64,000 nucleotides of DNA, from assembly GCA_038229295.1 (NCBI GenBank), contig JBBROO010000006.1:23576-87575 (forward strand), in the 5' to 3' direction. The notes under the pieces are model-generated. The model was not told the DNA's origin and did not search any database. It was given only the letters and a program-made list of their open reading frames with translations. The position numbers and the translations under genes are program-made. Each line of letters begins with the position of its first letter. Position 1 is the stretch's first letter. The stretch comes from JAJPGZ01 sp038229295. GTDB taxonomy: Bacteria > Verrucomicrobiota > Verrucomicrobiia > Chthoniobacterales > UBA10450. Positions 62,829 through 64,000 of this stretch are shown here, one piece after another.

Positions 62829-62858
62829 CGCAAGATCGACATCGCACGAGAAATTCCT

Positions 62859-62886
62859 TTGACAGGCAAAGGCGGGCTGTTAGCTT
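62859..62886 (+). promoter_or_regulatory. Sigma-70 promoter for tRNA-Thr (and tuf)
   Basis: A perfect TTGACA -35 box (62859-62864), a 16-base spacer and TAGCTT (62881-62886). A start site near 62893 would give a leader of about 90 bases before the tRNA. The -10 is weak, so this is a probable rather than proven promoter. Confidence 0.45.
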
Positions 62887-62984
62887 TCGGACGCTTTTTG
62901 CGAGAACGAGTTGGTCCCATGGTCGTTCAAATTGCGGTTTGACCGGCTCTGGGATTTTTAGTTCTACACGCGGGAGGCAGACCG

Positions 62985-63060
<76 letters not shown>

Positions 63061-63136
63061 GTGTTCGTGAATCGGAAATTGGAACGCAGGAAAAATTTAA
63101 CAGACGCAGTTTAGTTAACGAGACAGGAGAATTGAT

Positions 63137-64000
63137 ATGGCCAAGGAATCATTCAAACGCGACAAGCCGCACTTGAACGTCGGCACAATCGGTCACGTCG
63201 ACCACGGTAAAACTACTTTGACAGCCGCCATCACCAGCGTGCTGGCGAAGAAAGGTTTCGCCGAGGCGCGTGCTTATGATTCGATCGACAACGCGCCCGA
63301 AGAAAAAGAGCGCGGCATTACGATCAATACCGCGCACGTGGAATATTCAAGCGACAAGCGCCATTACGCGCACGTCGATTGCCCCGGCCACGCCGATTAC
63401 GTGAAGAACATGATCACGGGTGCGGCGCAAATGGATGGCGCGATTCTGGTCGTTAGCGCAGCGGACGGTCCGATGCCGCAAACTCGTGAGCACATTTTGC
63501 TCGCGCGTCAGGTCGGCGTGCCGTCGATCGTTGTTTTCCTGAACAAGGTCGACATGGTGGACGATCCCGAGCTTCTCGATCTTGTGGAGATGGAAGTGCG
63601 CGATCTTCTCACGCAATACGAATTTCCGGGCGACAAAATCCCGATCGTCAAAGGCAGCGCGCTCAAGGCGCTGAACGGCGACGCTGAACAGGAAAAACAA
63701 ATCATGGCGCTCGTCGCCGCGATTGATGATTACATCCCCGTGCCGGAACGTCCGATCGATCAGCCATTCCTCATGCCGGTCGAAGACGTGTTCAATATTG
63801 AAGGTCGCGGCACGGTTGCGACCGGTCGTGTCGAGCGCGGCATCCTCAAGAAAATGGAAGATGTCGAGATCGTCGGCATCAAAGCGACGGCCAAGACAAC
63901 GGCGACCGATATCGAAATGTTCCGCAAGCTTCTCGATGAAGCGCGCGCCGGCGACAACGTCGGTGTGCTATTGCGCGGCGTGAAGAAGGAAGACGTCGAG
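63137..64000 (+). CDS. tuf: Elongation factor Tu, C-terminal part outside window
   Basis: The first 288 of about 395 residues of EF-Tu, which delivers aminoacyl-tRNA to the ribosome. The GTPase motifs are intact: GHVDHGKTT (G1), RGITINTAHVEY (G2), VDCPGHADYVKNM (G3), LNKVDMVDD (G4), KGSALKAL (G5), and the start of domain II (PVEDVFNIEGRGTVATGRVE). A CAGGAGA ribosome-binding site precedes the ATG. No decamer lies in this gene, in contrast to most of the window. It runs past base 64000. Confidence 0.98.
   Translation, partial: MAKESFKRDKPHLNVGTIGHVDHGKTTLTAAITSVLAKKGFAEARAYDSIDNAPEEKERGITINTAHVEYSSDKRHYAHVDCPGHADYVKNMITGAAQMDGAILVVSAADGPMPQTREHILLARQVGVPSIVVFLNKVDMVDDPELLDLVEMEVRDLLTQYEFPGDKIPIVKGSALKALNGDAEQEKQIMALVAAIDDYIPVPERPIDQPFLMPVEDVFNIEGRGTVATGRVERGILKKMEDVEIVGIKATAKTTATDIEMFRKLLDEARAGDNVGVLLRGVKKEDVE

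Larger units (their letters stand above)
715..62841. repeat. Dispersed decamer family AAGATCGACA/TGTCGATCTT (about 74 copies)
   Basis: By eye: about 35 copies as AAGATCGACA and 39 as TGTCGATCTT. The base after AAGATCGACA is A or T in about nine of ten copies, giving AAGATCGACAW. Eight copies of the one-off TAGATCGACA exist (8950, 32384, 38326, 43469, 45544, 49563, 54068, 59555), and about eight other NNGATCGACA words were noticed. About a quarter lie in the roughly one tenth of the window that is non-coding or overlap a stop or start. Read in genes they encode KID, xVDL or SIL. Start positions are given in the first finding. Confidence 0.9.

Overview
The window looks like part of a chromosome of a soil-type verrucomicrobium, probably of the Spartobacteria/Chthoniobacterales group. 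That is inferred from gene content and style: mid-50s GC by eye, many TTG/GTG starts, an ECF sigma factor paired with a Ser/Thr kinase-TPR protein, RHS/YD proteins, a DUF3667 protein, a deoxyhypusine-synthase-like gene and DUF5069. No rRNA or other decisive marker is present. Coding density is high and most genes are housekeeping.

Layout. 1-2.9 kb: end of a type II secretion/type IV pilus cluster (secretin C-terminus, peptidoglycan-binding protein, GspE/PilB ATPase). 2.9-3.4 kb: a GIY-YIG nuclease gene inside a unit with perfect 34-bp inverted ends. 3.4-10.6 kb: rpe (minus strand), then the cell-shape operon mreB-mreC-mreD-mrdA followed by rng. 10.7-17.3 kb: outer-membrane protein, TPR membrane protein, thiH-thiS, accessory and degenerate DNA, NfeD-type protease. 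17.4-22 kb: dnaG-rpoD and two small envelope genes. 22-28 kb: an RHS gene broken into three reading frames by two single-base indels, with a cysteine-rich tip and an overlapping secreted partner gene. 28-35 kb: ribD, a shortened hsp20, recA, a TPR protein, alaS. 35-50 kb: frameshifted DUF3667 gene, APC transporter, UbiB-type kinase, small proteins, GH26-like hydrolase, OsmC, DHS-like enzyme, HldD-like epimerase, a cobalamin riboswitch with btuB, then a TPR-kinase/ECF pair. 50-62.8 kb: a secreted dockerin-like protein, rmuC, DUF885 hydrolase, S41 protease, tsaD, a prenyl synthase, a BNR-repeat cassette, an EamA transporter, a TPR protein. 62.9-64 kb: tRNA-Thr(GGT) and tuf, cut by the window end.

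Two signals go beyond gene content. First, the decamer AAGATCGACA/TGTCGATCTT occurs about 74 times (chance expectation about 0.1), in both orientations almost equally, inside genes and at gene ends. Its density and placement resemble the DNA uptake sequences of Neisseria and Pasteurellaceae, and competence-type machinery (secretin, GspE/PilB) lies in the same window. It is absent from several accessory blocks (RHS, dockerin-like protein, BNR cassette). Second, there is a family of palindromic elements with ends like those flanking the GIY-YIG gene. One copy lies in frame inside tsaD, and an unrelated palindrome lies in frame inside alaS. A GIY-YIG nuclease with matching inverted ends and gene-less relatives suggests a minimal mobile system.

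At least three single-base frameshifts in short homopolymers (two in the RHS gene, one in DUF3667) mean that sequencing error must be excluded before calling these pseudogenes. All counts were made by eye.
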